Shown one piece after another: positions 35,485-44,403 of a stretch of 64,000 bases of DNA. The notes below the pieces were generated by a model, which searched no databases, was not told where the DNA came from, and was given only the letters and a program-made list of their open reading frames with translations. Source of the stretch: CABMKH01 sp040797625 (GTDB lineage Bacteria; Bacillota; Clostridia; Tissierellales; Tissierellaceae); contig JBQHQH010000004.1 in assembly GCA_052067355.1 (NCBI GenBank), positions 124,001-188,000 on the forward strand, read 5' to 3'. The position numbers and the translations under genes are program-made. Position 1 is the first letter of the stretch. The number at the start of each line of letters is the position of its first letter.

Positions 35485-35926
35485 AATTTAATATATCTTT
35501 TACAATGCTACTTACTATATTGCCATCTGTTTTGCCCTTTACCTTGGGCATTACAGCTTTCATTACTAATCCAATATCCTTCATGGAAGTAGCATTTATT
35601 TCTTTTATAGTTTCAATGACTATCTTTTCAACTTCTTCTCTTGTAAGTTGTTTGGGAAGGTATTCCAAAAGTATGTCAATTTCCTTATTGGTCAAATCTA
35701 CTAAATCTTCTCTTCCACCTTTTTCAAAATCTCCAATTACATTTCTTTTTTCCTTCAATTGTTTAGATATAATTTCAATTATTTCTTCATCTGTTAGTTC
35801 TTTTCTTTCATCTACTTCTATTTGTTTAATTGCAGCTCTAACCATAGTTATAGTATTTTTTCTAATAGTATCTTTGTTTTTCATGGAAGTCTTCAAATCT
35901 TCCATAAGCTTATTTTTAAGGGACAT
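35483..35926 (-). CDS. yqeY: GatB/YqeY domain protein
   Basis: The 147-residue protein begins SLKNKLMEDLKTSMKNKD and ends KGKTDGNIVSSIVKDIL, matching the YqeY family, which resembles the tRNA-binding tail domain of GatB. The function is unproven. It follows rpsU by 16 bases, the conserved rpsU-yqeY pair of Firmicutes. Confidence 0.95.
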   Translation of the reverse strand: MSLKNKLMEDLKTSMKNKDTIRKNTITMVRAAIKQIEVDERKELTDEEIIEIISKQLKEKRNVIGDFEKGGREDLVDLTNKEIDILLEYLPKQLTREEVEKIVIETIKEINATSMKDIGLVMKAVMPKVKGKTDGNIVSSIVKDILN

Positions 35927-35942
35927 CGTTTCACCTTCTTAT

Positions 35943-36125
35943 TTAATATCTTGAATGATTCTTTCTTCTTGCAGCTTCAGATTTTTTCTTTTTTCTTACA
36001 CTTGGTTTTTCGTAGTGTTTTCTCTTTCTAACTTCTCCTAAAACGCCAGAACGCGCACATTGTCTTTTAAACCTTTTAAGTGCATTGTCAAGAGATTCAT
36101 TTTCGCCTACTTTTATTTCTGACAT
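35943..36125 (-). CDS. rpsU: ribosomal protein bS21
   Basis: The 60-residue basic protein shows VGENESLDNALKRFKRQ and ends in an arginine/lysine-rich helix (RKKKKSEAARRK). S21 binds the 30S platform and aids initiation. GGGAGG precedes the ATG. It is cotranscribed with yqeY. Confidence 0.97.
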   Translation of the reverse strand: MSEIKVGENESLDNALKRFKRQCARSGVLGEVRKRKHYEKPSVRKKKKSEAARRKNHSRY

Positions 36126-36234
36126 GTATTTCTCCCTCCCCTCTCAACTACTAGAGTACTACATACTATAAATATTGGTTAAAATTTCTCACTAAATCAT
36201 TATACATTATTATAAGCATTATTTCAACTGGTTT

Positions 36235-36576
36235 TTAGCCTGCTGGCCATAACAATTGTCTTCCACCTAATAGATGAAAATGTATGTGATTTACACTTTG
36301 CCCACCATGTTCTTTACAGTTGGTGACTATTCTATAACCCTTATCAAGTCCCATTTCCTTGGCAAGTTTACTAGCAATCTCAAACACATATCCTACTAAA
36401 TGTGAATTGTTCTCATCTATATCATCTATTGATTCAATATGCTCTTTAGGGATGATAAGCAGATGAACTGGAGCTTGAGGATTAATATCTTTAAATGCTA
36501 CTACCTTTTCATCTTCATAGATAAATTCGCTTGGAATACTTCCATTGATTATCTTACAAAATATACACTCGTCCAT
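36235..36576 (-). CDS. hinT: HIT family hydrolase (HinT-like)
   Basis: The 113-residue protein contains the histidine triad HIHFHLLGG near the C-terminus and CIFCKIINGSIPS near the start. HinT-type enzymes hydrolyse AMP-lysine and related phosphoramidates. The ATG at 36576 follows GGGGGTG; the longer frame to 36600 overlaps mtaB. It is downstream of mtaB by four bases. Confidence 0.94.
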   Translation of the reverse strand: MDECIFCKIINGSIPSEFIYEDEKVVAFKDINPQAPVHLLIIPKEHIESIDDIDENNSHLVGYVFEIASKLAKEMGLDKGYRIVTNCKEHGGQSVNHIHFHLLGGRQLLWPAG

Positions 36577-36580
36577 TATT

Positions 36581-37876
36581 TCACCCCCTAATTTCTCCAA
36601 TTAAAAATCCATCTTTTTTATCTATGACTTTTGTTTCTACTATATCACCTATTATATCATGTTTAGATAAAGCTTTCATCCTAATATAATTTGTGGTATA
36701 TCCTTCATAAAATCCATCTACATTTTCTTCATATAATACATCCATAGATTTGCCTAAAAACTTCTCATTAAATTCTTCTGTCAGAGTTTCTCCTAAGGCG
36801 ATCAATAAACTGCTTCTTTGATTTTTAATCTTGCCATGAACCTGATCTTTATATCTGGCTGCAGGTGTACCCTTCCTTGGAGAATATTTAAAAACGTGAA
36901 TTTTTGAAAATCCAATTTCTCTTGCAAATTCCATGGTTTCATTAAAATCTGATTCTGTTTCTCCTGGAAATCCAACTATAATATCAGTGGTAATTCCAGC
37001 ATCTGGCATATACTTTCTTATTAGGTCTACTTTATCTTTATATTCTTCTCTTGTATACTTTCTATTCATCTTTTTCAATATATTGTTAGAACCACTTTGA
37101 AGTGATAGGTGAAAATGATGGCAGACCTTGTTTGTCTTCATCAATATCTCCATAAACTCATTGGTTATTAAATTTGCTTCCACTGAACTTAGTCTAATCC
37201 TCTCAATACCTTGAATCTTTGAAATCTGCCATATCAATTTACCTAGATCCATATCTCCTAAGTCCTTACCATAGGACGCAACATGTATACCAGTCAAGAC
37301 AAGTTCCTTAAATCCTGACTTGGCAAATGTCTCCGCTTCACATATGATATCCTCAACATCTCTACTTCTAATCGGCCCTCTTGCATATGGAATTATGCAA
37401 TAAGAACAGAATTGATTACATCCATCTTGAACTTTTATATATGCCCTTGTCTTAGATTTGATGTCATCCACTTCTATCTTCTCAAAACTCTTATAGGTCT
37501 TTATATCTCTTACTATATTAAACTTCTTATTTTCAACTTTAGACTTTTCACATAACTCAACTATTCTATTTCTATCACTTGTGCCTATTACTACATCTAC
37601 GTCTTCTATTTCTTCGACTTCATCAGGAGCTACTTGAGAATAACAGCCTACTACTGCTACAATAGCCTCATCATTTACCTTTTTTACCTTTCTGATAAAT
37701 TGCCTAGACTTTCTATCAGATAGATTTGTAACAGTACAAGTATTTATCACATATATATCTGCTAACTCATTTTCGTCAACTACTTCATAGCCACTTTCTT
37801 CAAATAGTCTTTCCATGGCTTCCGTTTCATATTGATTTACTTTACATCCTAGTGTGTGAAATGCTACTTTCTTCAC
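36581..37876 (-). CDS. mtaB: threonylcarbamoyladenosine tRNA methylthiotransferase MtaB
   Basis: The 431-residue radical SAM enzyme has an N-terminal UPF0004 domain with LGCKVNQYE and cysteines for one Fe-S cluster, the CNQFCSYCIIP radical SAM motif near 150, and a C-terminal TRAM domain. It converts t6A37 to ms2t6A37 in tRNA. The start is GTG after GGGGGCGAT and overlaps the rsmE stop by four bases. Confidence 0.95.
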   Translation of the reverse strand: MKKVAFHTLGCKVNQYETEAMERLFEESGYEVVDENELADIYVINTCTVTNLSDRKSRQFIRKVKKVNDEAIVAVVGCYSQVAPDEVEEIEDVDVVIGTSDRNRIVELCEKSKVENKKFNIVRDIKTYKSFEKIEVDDIKSKTRAYIKVQDGCNQFCSYCIIPYARGPIRSRDVEDIICEAETFAKSGFKELVLTGIHVASYGKDLGDMDLGKLIWQISKIQGIERIRLSSVEANLITNEFMEILMKTNKVCHHFHLSLQSGSNNILKKMNRKYTREEYKDKVDLIRKYMPDAGITTDIIVGFPGETESDFNETMEFAREIGFSKIHVFKYSPRKGTPAARYKDQVHGKIKNQRSSLLIALGETLTEEFNEKFLGKSMDVLYEENVDGFYEGYTTNYIRMKALSKHDIIGDIVETKVIDKKDGFLIGEIRG

Positions 37877-38619
37877 AGTATCGCCCCCAAATCTCCCACT
37901 TCATATAGTATCATAGTAGATGCCACTATTCCAGCAGTTTCAGTCCTCAATATCCTAGGTCCTAAGCTTACTATCTTTGCACCGATCTCTCTTAGTCTCT
38001 CTATTTCATATGATTCAAAGCCACCTTCAGGACCGATTATTAAATTTATCCTGTTACCTTTAATATCTCCTAATGCCTCTTTCATCCCTAGATTATCTTC
38101 ATCTTCATATGCTACTATGATATTATCTTCATCTTTCAATATCTCTAGTATATCCTCGAAACTAAATATTCCCTTTACCTTTGGAATATAATCTCTCTTA
38201 GATTGTTTAGCTGCCTCTTCGGCAATAGATGATAGACGTTCAATACGTGTTTTCTCTTTCTTTTTATCTGAAATCTTTACTATGGATCTATTAGTGGATA
38301 TAACACTAAATTCTCTTACTCCAACTTCTGTTCCCTTCTGTATTATAAGATCCATCTTGCTTCCCTTAGCAATTCCTTGATACAACAAAATCTCTATAGG
38401 AGGTTCATGTTTTCCTACTGTTGAAGTTAAGACATCGACTACTATGCTATCTTTAAGTATCTTTTCTATACTACATATATAGCTTACTCCATTTGAAGAG
38501 ATTTCTATCCTATGATTTTCTGCAAGTCTAAGGACGTCCCTTATATGTTTTACATCTTTCCCCGATATATATATCTTTTTATCTTCTATCTGATCTGTAT
38601 CTACAAAAAACTTATGCAT
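37873..38619 (-). CDS. rsmE: 16S rRNA (uracil1498-N3)-methyltransferase RsmE
   Basis: The 248-residue SPOUT methyltransferase shows an N-terminal PUA-like part (KDVKHIRDVLRL), AKGSKMDLIIQKGTEVG, and the knotted SAM site IIGPEGGFESYE and LGPRILRTETA. It methylates U1498 of 16S rRNA. It lies between prmA and mtaB, the conserved prmA-rsmE-mtaB order. Confidence 0.97.
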   Translation of the reverse strand: MHKFFVDTDQIEDKKIYISGKDVKHIRDVLRLAENHRIEISSNGVSYICSIEKILKDSIVVDVLTSTVGKHEPPIEILLYQGIAKGSKMDLIIQKGTEVGVREFSVISTNRSIVKISDKKKEKTRIERLSSIAEEAAKQSKRDYIPKVKGIFSFEDILEILKDEDNIIVAYEDEDNLGMKEALGDIKGNRINLIIGPEGGFESYEIERLREIGAKIVSLGPRILRTETAGIVASTMILYEVGDLGAIL

Positions 38620-38628
38620 CCCATCACC

Positions 38629-39540
38629 TTATTTTCTAGCAACTATACATGCCCATTCTCCTAGTTTCCTTATCTCTAGTATTTCAAATCCATTTTCTAC
38701 TAAAGAGTCTTCCACTAGTTTAATCTTCTCTAATATTATTCCCGAGGCAATAAATATTCCATTATCTACTAGATATTCTCTTAAATCCTTAGACATCTTT
38801 ACAATAATCTCGGCAATTATATTAGATACTATTACATCTGCTTTATCTTCTACTACATCCAATAGATTTCCTTGAATTGCCTGAATCTTATCTTCTACTT
38901 TATTTTTTAATATATTTTCATTTGAAACCTTTATACAGTCAGGGTCCAAATCTACAGCTACTATATCAGACGCTCCCAATTTAGCTGCTGCTATACTAAG
39001 TATTCCACTTCCACAACCTATATCATAGACCTTGTCTCCATTATTCATAAACTTTTCTAAGGATTCTATGCACATCATAGTAGTTTCATGAGTTCCTGTT
39101 CCAAAGGCCATCCCTGGATCTAGTTCTATTACTAAATCTCCTTCTTTTTCATCTATAGATTCCCATGTAGGCTTTATGACTATATTTGTGCCAATCCTTC
39201 TAGGTTTATAATATTTTTTCCAAGATTCAGCCCAATCTTTTTCGTCTATTTCACTAAATACAATTTCTCCCTGTACTTTCTCCATCTCTTTTTTTACAAA
39301 ATCTATAACACTATTTAGTTTCTGAGATTCTGAAAAGTATGCTTTGATAGATATCTTGTCTAAATCTATCTTTATTAGACTAGGATCCACAAAATCCCAA
39401 TCTGTACTATCTTTTGACAGCTCCATGATATCTCTTGGATCTTCAATTGCTAATCCCGTTGCACCTGCATCATATAGAATATCTGATACTATATCCTCAT
39501 TTTCTGGTGAAGTTATCACCATAATCTCTGTCCACTTCAT
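38629..39540 (-). CDS. prmA: ribosomal protein L11 methyltransferase PrmA
   Basis: The 303-residue enzyme has an N-terminal L11-binding domain and a C-terminal SAM domain with AFGTGTHETT and VYDIGCGSGILSIAAAKLGA. It trimethylates L11. The gene follows dnaJ after a terminator and leads into rsmE with a 9-base gap. Confidence 0.96.
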   Translation of the reverse strand: MKWTEIMVITSPENEDIVSDILYDAGATGLAIEDPRDIMELSKDSTDWDFVDPSLIKIDLDKISIKAYFSESQKLNSVIDFVKKEMEKVQGEIVFSEIDEKDWAESWKKYYKPRRIGTNIVIKPTWESIDEKEGDLVIELDPGMAFGTGTHETTMMCIESLEKFMNNGDKVYDIGCGSGILSIAAAKLGASDIVAVDLDPDCIKVSNENILKNKVEDKIQAIQGNLLDVVEDKADVIVSNIIAEIIVKMSKDLREYLVDNGIFIASGIILEKIKLVEDSLVENGFEILEIRKLGEWACIVARK

Positions 39541-39607
39541 TTAATATACACATCCTTATAATTAAATCTCTAATAATTATATCTTAATATGCATCTAATT
39601 GCCACTA

Positions 39608-39640
39608 CAAAAAAGACAACCACTTTATGAAGTGATTGCC
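39608..39640 (-). terminator. dnaJ terminator
   Basis: On the minus strand an 11-bp stem (GGCAATCACTT with wobble pairs to AAGTGGTTGTC) is followed by TTTTTTG. It ends the heat-shock transcript just beyond dnaJ. Confidence 0.8.
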
Positions 39641-39641
39641 T

Positions 39642-40775
39642 TTAATTAAATACATCCTTTATCTTCTGATAAAATCCCTTCTTATGTTCCTTATATACTT
39701 CTCCAGATTCCTTTGAGAATTCAAGAAGTAATTTCTTTTGTCTTTCATTTAAGTTAGAAGGGACCTCAATATTTACAGTAAAGAATAGATTTCCTCTGCC
39801 AACACCTCTTAAATTAGGTACACCTTTGTTTTTTAGCTTAAACTCTGTACCTGTTTGAGTACCAGCTGGAATATTATAACTTTCTACTCCTTCAAGAGTA
39901 GGTACTTCTATTATTGCACCCAGTGCAGCTTCAGTAAATGATATAGGTATATCTAAATATAGATTATTTCCCTGCCTCTTAAATACTGAATCTTCCTTTA
40001 CTCTTATATATACATAGAGATCTCCAGATGGGCCACCTCTCTGTCCTCCCTCACCTTCACCTCTAAGGGATATTATAGAACCATTATCTACTCCTGATGG
40101 AACCTTTACTATTATCCTCTTATTCTTTGCCTCTCTTCCTGCTCCATTACAAGTAGGACACTTTTCTTTTATAACCTCTCCTGTGCCTTGGCATTCATCA
40201 CAAGTCCCCACTCTCACAAACTGTCCTAGTGGAGTCTGTTGAGCGTATCTTACCTCTCCTGTACCATTACATTTAGAGCATGTCTCTTTATGAGTTCCAG
40301 GCTTTGCACCTGTCCCACTACATGTAGAACATTCTTCCATTCTTCTGATCTGAATTTCCTTTTCTGTACCAAATACAGCCTCTTTAAATTCTATATTTAA
40401 ATCATATCTTAAATCTGCACCTTTAACTGGGCCAGTTCTCCTACTCTTTTGGGAAAATCCTCCAGTTCTTCCAAATCCACCACCAAATATGTCAAATATA
40501 TCTCCAAATATATCTTCAAAGCCACCATAGCCATAGCCATTTCCTCCTGCTTGTGGATCTACTCCAGCAGGACCAAATCTATCATATCTCTCCCTTTTCT
40601 CTGGGTCACTTAATATCTCATATGCACCATTTACTTCTTTAAATTTTTGTTCTGCTTCTGAATCATTAGGATTTAAATCTGGATGGTATTTCTTTGCCAG
40701 ATTTCTATATGCTTTTTTTATCTCATCTTGCGTGGCGTCCTTATTTACATTCAATATCTCATATAGGTCCTTCAA
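39642..40775 (-). CDS. dnaJ: chaperone DnaJ
   Basis: The 377-residue type I J-protein has the J domain with YHPDLNP, a G/F-rich linker, four zinc-finger repeats (CSTCSGTG, CSKCNGTG, CDECQGTG, CPTCNGAG) and the substrate-binding C-terminal domain. It delivers clients to DnaK. The start is TTG after AGGTG. It is separated from dnaK by a long palindrome. Confidence 0.98.
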   Translation of the reverse strand: MKDLYEILNVNKDATQDEIKKAYRNLAKKYHPDLNPNDSEAEQKFKEVNGAYEILSDPEKRERYDRFGPAGVDPQAGGNGYGYGGFEDIFGDIFDIFGGGFGRTGGFSQKSRRTGPVKGADLRYDLNIEFKEAVFGTEKEIQIRRMEECSTCSGTGAKPGTHKETCSKCNGTGEVRYAQQTPLGQFVRVGTCDECQGTGEVIKEKCPTCNGAGREAKNKRIIVKVPSGVDNGSIISLRGEGEGGQRGGPSGDLYVYIRVKEDSVFKRQGNNLYLDIPISFTEAALGAIIEVPTLEGVESYNIPAGTQTGTEFKLKNKGVPNLRGVGRGNLFFTVNIEVPSNLNERQKKLLLEFSKESGEVYKEHKKGFYQKIKDVFN

Positions 40776-40810
40776 ATATTTTCACCTGCCTTAAATTATA
40801 TGTAATTACA

Positions 40811-40848
40811 AAATTCAAAGCTAAATCTATAGATTTAGCTTTGAATTT
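40811..40848. repeat. 38-base perfect palindrome between dnaK and dnaJ
   Basis: The arms AAATTCAAAGCTAAATCT and the exact complement meet at a central AT. On the minus strand the stem is followed by TGTAATTACA, which is itself palindromic, rather than a long T run. It may lower expression of dnaJ relative to dnaK or stabilise the dnaK message end. Confidence 0.85.
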
Positions 40849-40851
40849 AAA

Positions 40852-42666
40852 CTAATCTTCATCTACCACTTCATAATCTCCATCTACCACATCGTCTCCG
40901 CCATCATTTCCATCTCCTGGAGTTCCTTGGTTCACATCTTTATATAGTTTTTCGGAAATCTTGTAGAATTCTTGAGTTAATTCTTCAGTCTTATTCTTTA
41001 TTGCATCCATATCGTCACCTTCAAGAGCCTTTTTCAACTCTTCTAACTTAGACTCTATTTGTGCCTTTTCATCTCCTGAGATCTTATCTCCTAATTCTCC
41101 AAGTGTCTTTTCAGTTTGATATACTATGGAATCCCCATTATTTCTTATTTCAATAGCTTCCTTCTTCTTCTTGTCTTCTTCAGCAAATCTTTCTGCTTCT
41201 TTGACTTTCTTTTCTATTTCTTCATCTGATAATTTACTAGATGCTGTTATAGTAATCCTCTGTTCTTTCCCTGTTCCTAAATCCTTAGCACTTACATTTA
41301 CTATACCATTGGCATCTATATCAAAAGTTACTTCGATTTGTGGCACTCCCCTTGGTGCTGGTGGTATTCCAGTTAATTGGAATCTTCCAAGAGTTGTATT
41401 GTCACTGGACATCTGTCTTTCACCTTGTAATACGTGAATATCTACTGATGTCTGTTGATCTGCTGCAGTAGTAAACACTTGAGATTTCTTAGTAGGTATT
41501 GTAGTATTTCTTTCAATTAACCTTGTAGTTACTCCACCAAGTGTTTCAATTCCTAAAGAAAGTGGTGTAACGTCTAATAATAGTAGGTCCTTAACTTCTC
41601 CACTTAAAACTCCACCTTGAATAGCAGCCCCTAAAGCTACACATTCATCTGGATTTATATCCTTTTGTGGGTCTTTTCCAACTATCCTTTTAACTGCTTC
41701 TTGTACTGCTGGAATTCTAGTAGAACCTCCTACTAGTATTACCTTTTCTATGTCTGATGGTTGTAAGTTTGCATCCTTAATAGCTGCCTTTACAGGCTCT
41801 ATAGTCTTTTCTACTAGATGAGCACTTAATTCTTCAAACTTAGCTCTTGTAATATCCATATTTAAATGTAATGGTCCTGCCTGTGTTGCTGTTATAAATG
41901 GTAAATTGATATTAGTAGACATAGTTGTAGACAATTCTTTCTTTGCCTTTTCTGCAGCTTCTTTTAATCTCTGCAAACTCATCTTGTCACTAGTTAAGTC
42001 TACTCCATTTTCTTTTTTAAACTCATTATTTATATATTCAATTAATACATTATCAAAATCGTCTCCACCTAGATTGTTATTTCCTCTAGTTGATAGTACT
42101 TCAAATACTCCATCCCCTAATTCCAATATGGATACGTCAAAAGTACCGCCACCTAAGTCAAATACCATTATCTTGTGTTGCCCTTCTTCTTTGTCCATTC
42201 CATAGGCTAAAGCTGCTGCAGTAGGCTCGTTTATTATTCTCTTGACCTCTAAGCCAGCTATCTTCCCTGCATCTTTAGTAGCCTGTCTTTGACTATCAGT
42301 AAAATATGCTGGAACTGTTATTACTACTTCTGTAACAGTCTCACCTAAATAACTTTCTGCATCCATCTTTATCTTTTGTAATACCATAGCTGATAATTCC
42401 TGTGGTGAAAAGTTCTTTCCATCTATATCTTTTTTATAATCACTACCCATCTTTCTCTTTATGGATTGAATAGTTCTATCTGGATTAGTGATTGCCTGTC
42501 TCTTTGCAGTTTCTCCTACTAGCCTTTCACCGTCTTTTGTAAATGCAATTACTGATGGAGTAGTTCTATTACCTTCCACATTTGGTATGATTATAGGCTC
42601 TCCACCTTCCATAACTGCTACGGCTGAGTTAGTAGTTCCTAGGTCAATTCCTATTATTTTTCCCAT
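40852..42666 (-). CDS. dnaK: chaperone DnaK (Hsp70)
   Basis: The 604-residue Hsp70 begins MGKIIGIDLGTTNSAVAV, shows FDLGGGTFDVSIL and VGGSTRIPAVQEAV in its ATPase domain, VTPLSLGIETLGG at the linker, and a substrate domain ending in an acidic tail. The Gram-positive form lacks about 24 residues in the first lobe, in keeping with the length. It is in the hrcA-grpE-dnaK-dnaJ operon. Confidence 0.99.
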   Translation of the reverse strand: MGKIIGIDLGTTNSAVAVMEGGEPIIIPNVEGNRTTPSVIAFTKDGERLVGETAKRQAITNPDRTIQSIKRKMGSDYKKDIDGKNFSPQELSAMVLQKIKMDAESYLGETVTEVVITVPAYFTDSQRQATKDAGKIAGLEVKRIINEPTAAALAYGMDKEEGQHKIMVFDLGGGTFDVSILELGDGVFEVLSTRGNNNLGGDDFDNVLIEYINNEFKKENGVDLTSDKMSLQRLKEAAEKAKKELSTTMSTNINLPFITATQAGPLHLNMDITRAKFEELSAHLVEKTIEPVKAAIKDANLQPSDIEKVILVGGSTRIPAVQEAVKRIVGKDPQKDINPDECVALGAAIQGGVLSGEVKDLLLLDVTPLSLGIETLGGVTTRLIERNTTIPTKKSQVFTTAADQQTSVDIHVLQGERQMSSDNTTLGRFQLTGIPPAPRGVPQIEVTFDIDANGIVNVSAKDLGTGKEQRITITASSKLSDEEIEKKVKEAERFAEEDKKKKEAIEIRNNGDSIVYQTEKTLGELGDKISGDEKAQIESKLEELKKALEGDDMDAIKNKTEELTQEFYKISEKLYKDVNQGTPGDGNDGGDDVVDGDYEVVDED

Positions 42667-42685
42667 TTAAATTCCTCCCTAATTA

Positions 42686-43204
42686 TTATTGTGCGACCCT
42701 AACCATGGATGGTCGTATGACTTTTCCTTTTAGTGTGTATCCTTTTTGAAGAACACCTATTATAGTACCTTCTTCAGCATCCTCAGATTTCTCCATAAGA
42801 ACTGCATGATGAAAGTTAGGATCAAATGGTGTATTTAATGCATCTATTTCTTCTATGCCATTGTCCTTTAAGAGTTCAATTAGCTGATTTTGGATCATTT
42901 CAACTCCCTTATAGAAACCATCTTCTTTATCGACTTCACTATCAAGAGCCCTCTCAAAATTATCTAGAATAGACAAAAGTCCACAGGCAATAGTCTCTAT
43001 GCCATAGTTTATCAGCCCTTCTTTTTCCTTTTCGGTTCTCTTACGATAATTGATAAAATCTGCCTGAAGCCTCAACAGCTTTGAACTTAATTCTTCAAAT
43101 TCCTCCTCTTTCTTGGAGATAATCTCATTTAAATCTTCAACTGTTAATTCAGTTTCTTCTTTTATGTTCTCCTTTTCATTTCCAATATCCTTATTCGCTT
43201 CCAT
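42686..43204 (-). CDS. grpE: nucleotide exchange factor GrpE
   Basis: The 172-residue protein has an acidic, helical N-terminal half and the GrpE core with LRLQADFINYRKR and a C-terminal beta domain (VLQKGYTLKGKVIRPSMVRVAQ-type ending). GrpE releases ADP from DnaK. It lies between hrcA and dnaK with gaps of 19 bases on both sides. Confidence 0.97.
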   Translation of the reverse strand: MEANKDIGNEKENIKEETELTVEDLNEIISKKEEEFEELSSKLLRLQADFINYRKRTEKEKEGLINYGIETIACGLLSILDNFERALDSEVDKEDGFYKGVEMIQNQLIELLKDNGIEEIDALNTPFDPNFHHAVLMEKSEDAEEGTIIGVLQKGYTLKGKVIRPSMVRVAQ

Positions 43205-43223
43205 CCTTTCACCTCATATACAC

Positions 43224-44279
43224 TTATTTAGTATCTTTCTGATCTTTTATCAACAGATTCAAAATTTCCGTTATATTTGCAGAAAAACCCTTAATGGTCT
43301 TAATTAAATTTAAATAATCCATTCTAGTAGGTCCTACTAATCCTACCTTTCCAATTGTCTTACCCCTAATCTTATACGTTGCAGTAATAATACTTATATC
43401 CTTAATTGGAGCATATATGTTCTCACTTCCTATAATAATATCTATATCATTAGAAGTAGAAGTATTGGATAGGATATCTAATATTAAATCTTTATCTTCC
43501 ACAAAGGATATGAACTCCTTAGCTTTGTCTATATCTCTATATTCTGGGAAGTTTAAGATCTTAGTTATACCTTCAAAATATAGATCTACAGATACTAAAT
43601 CCTCTATGGAACTGTTTATTATAGGAATCAAATCTATCATAATATCCCTTAATTCATATATTTCATTAAAGTCATCATTATCTAGTTGCATCAATATCTC
43701 ATCAATAGATAATCCTCTAAATTTATGATTTAGAAAATTAGAAATTAAATTTAATTGTCCTAAAGAAATTGGCTCTTCTGGTTTATATATGGAATTTTTA
43801 ACTATACCAGTATCACATATCATCACCATCAATATACCTAAGTCATCTATAGGCACCAATTGAATATGCTTAACTCTACTAGCTTTCATCTTTGGTGAAG
43901 CTACCAATGATGTATAACTAGTTATAGCCGACAAAAGTTTTGCAGAGTTTTGAATCAACTCTTCTATTTCCCATTGCTCTCTAGCTAATATCTCCCTTAT
44001 CTGATTATTCAAATTTATATCCAATTGAGATTTCTCCCATTTCAATAGTTCATCTACATAGAGCCTATAAGCCTTATCTGACGGAACTCTACCTGCTGAT
44101 GAATGAGGTTTACTCAAATATCCTAACTCCTCTAAATCGGACATCTCATTTCTGATTGTAGCCGAACTAACTCCTAAGTCACAATGTTTAGAAATAGTTC
44201 TAGAGCCAATAGGCTCTGCGCTATTTATATAACCATTTATTATGGCATATAAGACCTTTAATTTCCTTTCATCCAACAT
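43224..44279 (-). CDS. hrcA: heat-shock repressor HrcA
   Basis: The 351-residue repressor has an N-terminal winged helix (LDERKLKVLYAIINGYI, GVSSATIRNEMSDLEELGYL) and a GAF-like C-terminal domain. HrcA binds CIRCE with help from GroEL. The ATG at 44279 follows GAGGTG. A perfect CIRCE site lies 37 bases upstream, so the operon is self-regulated. Confidence 0.98.
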   Translation of the reverse strand: MLDERKLKVLYAIINGYINSAEPIGSRTISKHCDLGVSSATIRNEMSDLEELGYLSKPHSSAGRVPSDKAYRLYVDELLKWEKSQLDINLNNQIREILAREQWEIEELIQNSAKLLSAITSYTSLVASPKMKASRVKHIQLVPIDDLGILMVMICDTGIVKNSIYKPEEPISLGQLNLISNFLNHKFRGLSIDEILMQLDNDDFNEIYELRDIMIDLIPIINSSIEDLVSVDLYFEGITKILNFPEYRDIDKAKEFISFVEDKDLILDILSNTSTSNDIDIIIGSENIYAPIKDISIITATYKIRGKTIGKVGLVGPTRMDYLNLIKTIKGFSANITEILNLLIKDQKDTK

Positions 44280-44315
44280 GATCTTCACCTCGAATATCCA
44301 TCTTTTGGATGCTTG

Positions 44316-44342
44316 TTAGCACTCTTTAGCATTGAGTGCTAA
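44316..44342 (-). promoter_or_regulatory. CIRCE operator of the hrcA operon
   Basis: TTAGCACTC, nine bases, GAGTGCTAA is an exact match to the CIRCE consensus. It lies just upstream of hrcA and downstream of the -10 element, where bound HrcA would block transcription. Confidence 0.98.
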
Positions 44343-44355
44343 ATATCATACTTAT

Positions 44356-44384
44356 AAATTACCACTTGTTACTACTTTTGTCAA
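44356..44384 (-). promoter_or_regulatory. sigma-A-type promoter of the hrcA operon
   Basis: TTGACA (44379-44384) is followed after 17 bases by TAATTT (44356-44361) on the minus strand. CIRCE begins 14 bases further on. Confidence 0.65.
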
Positions 44385-44403
44385 TACCTCAAACTTAAAA
44401 GTT

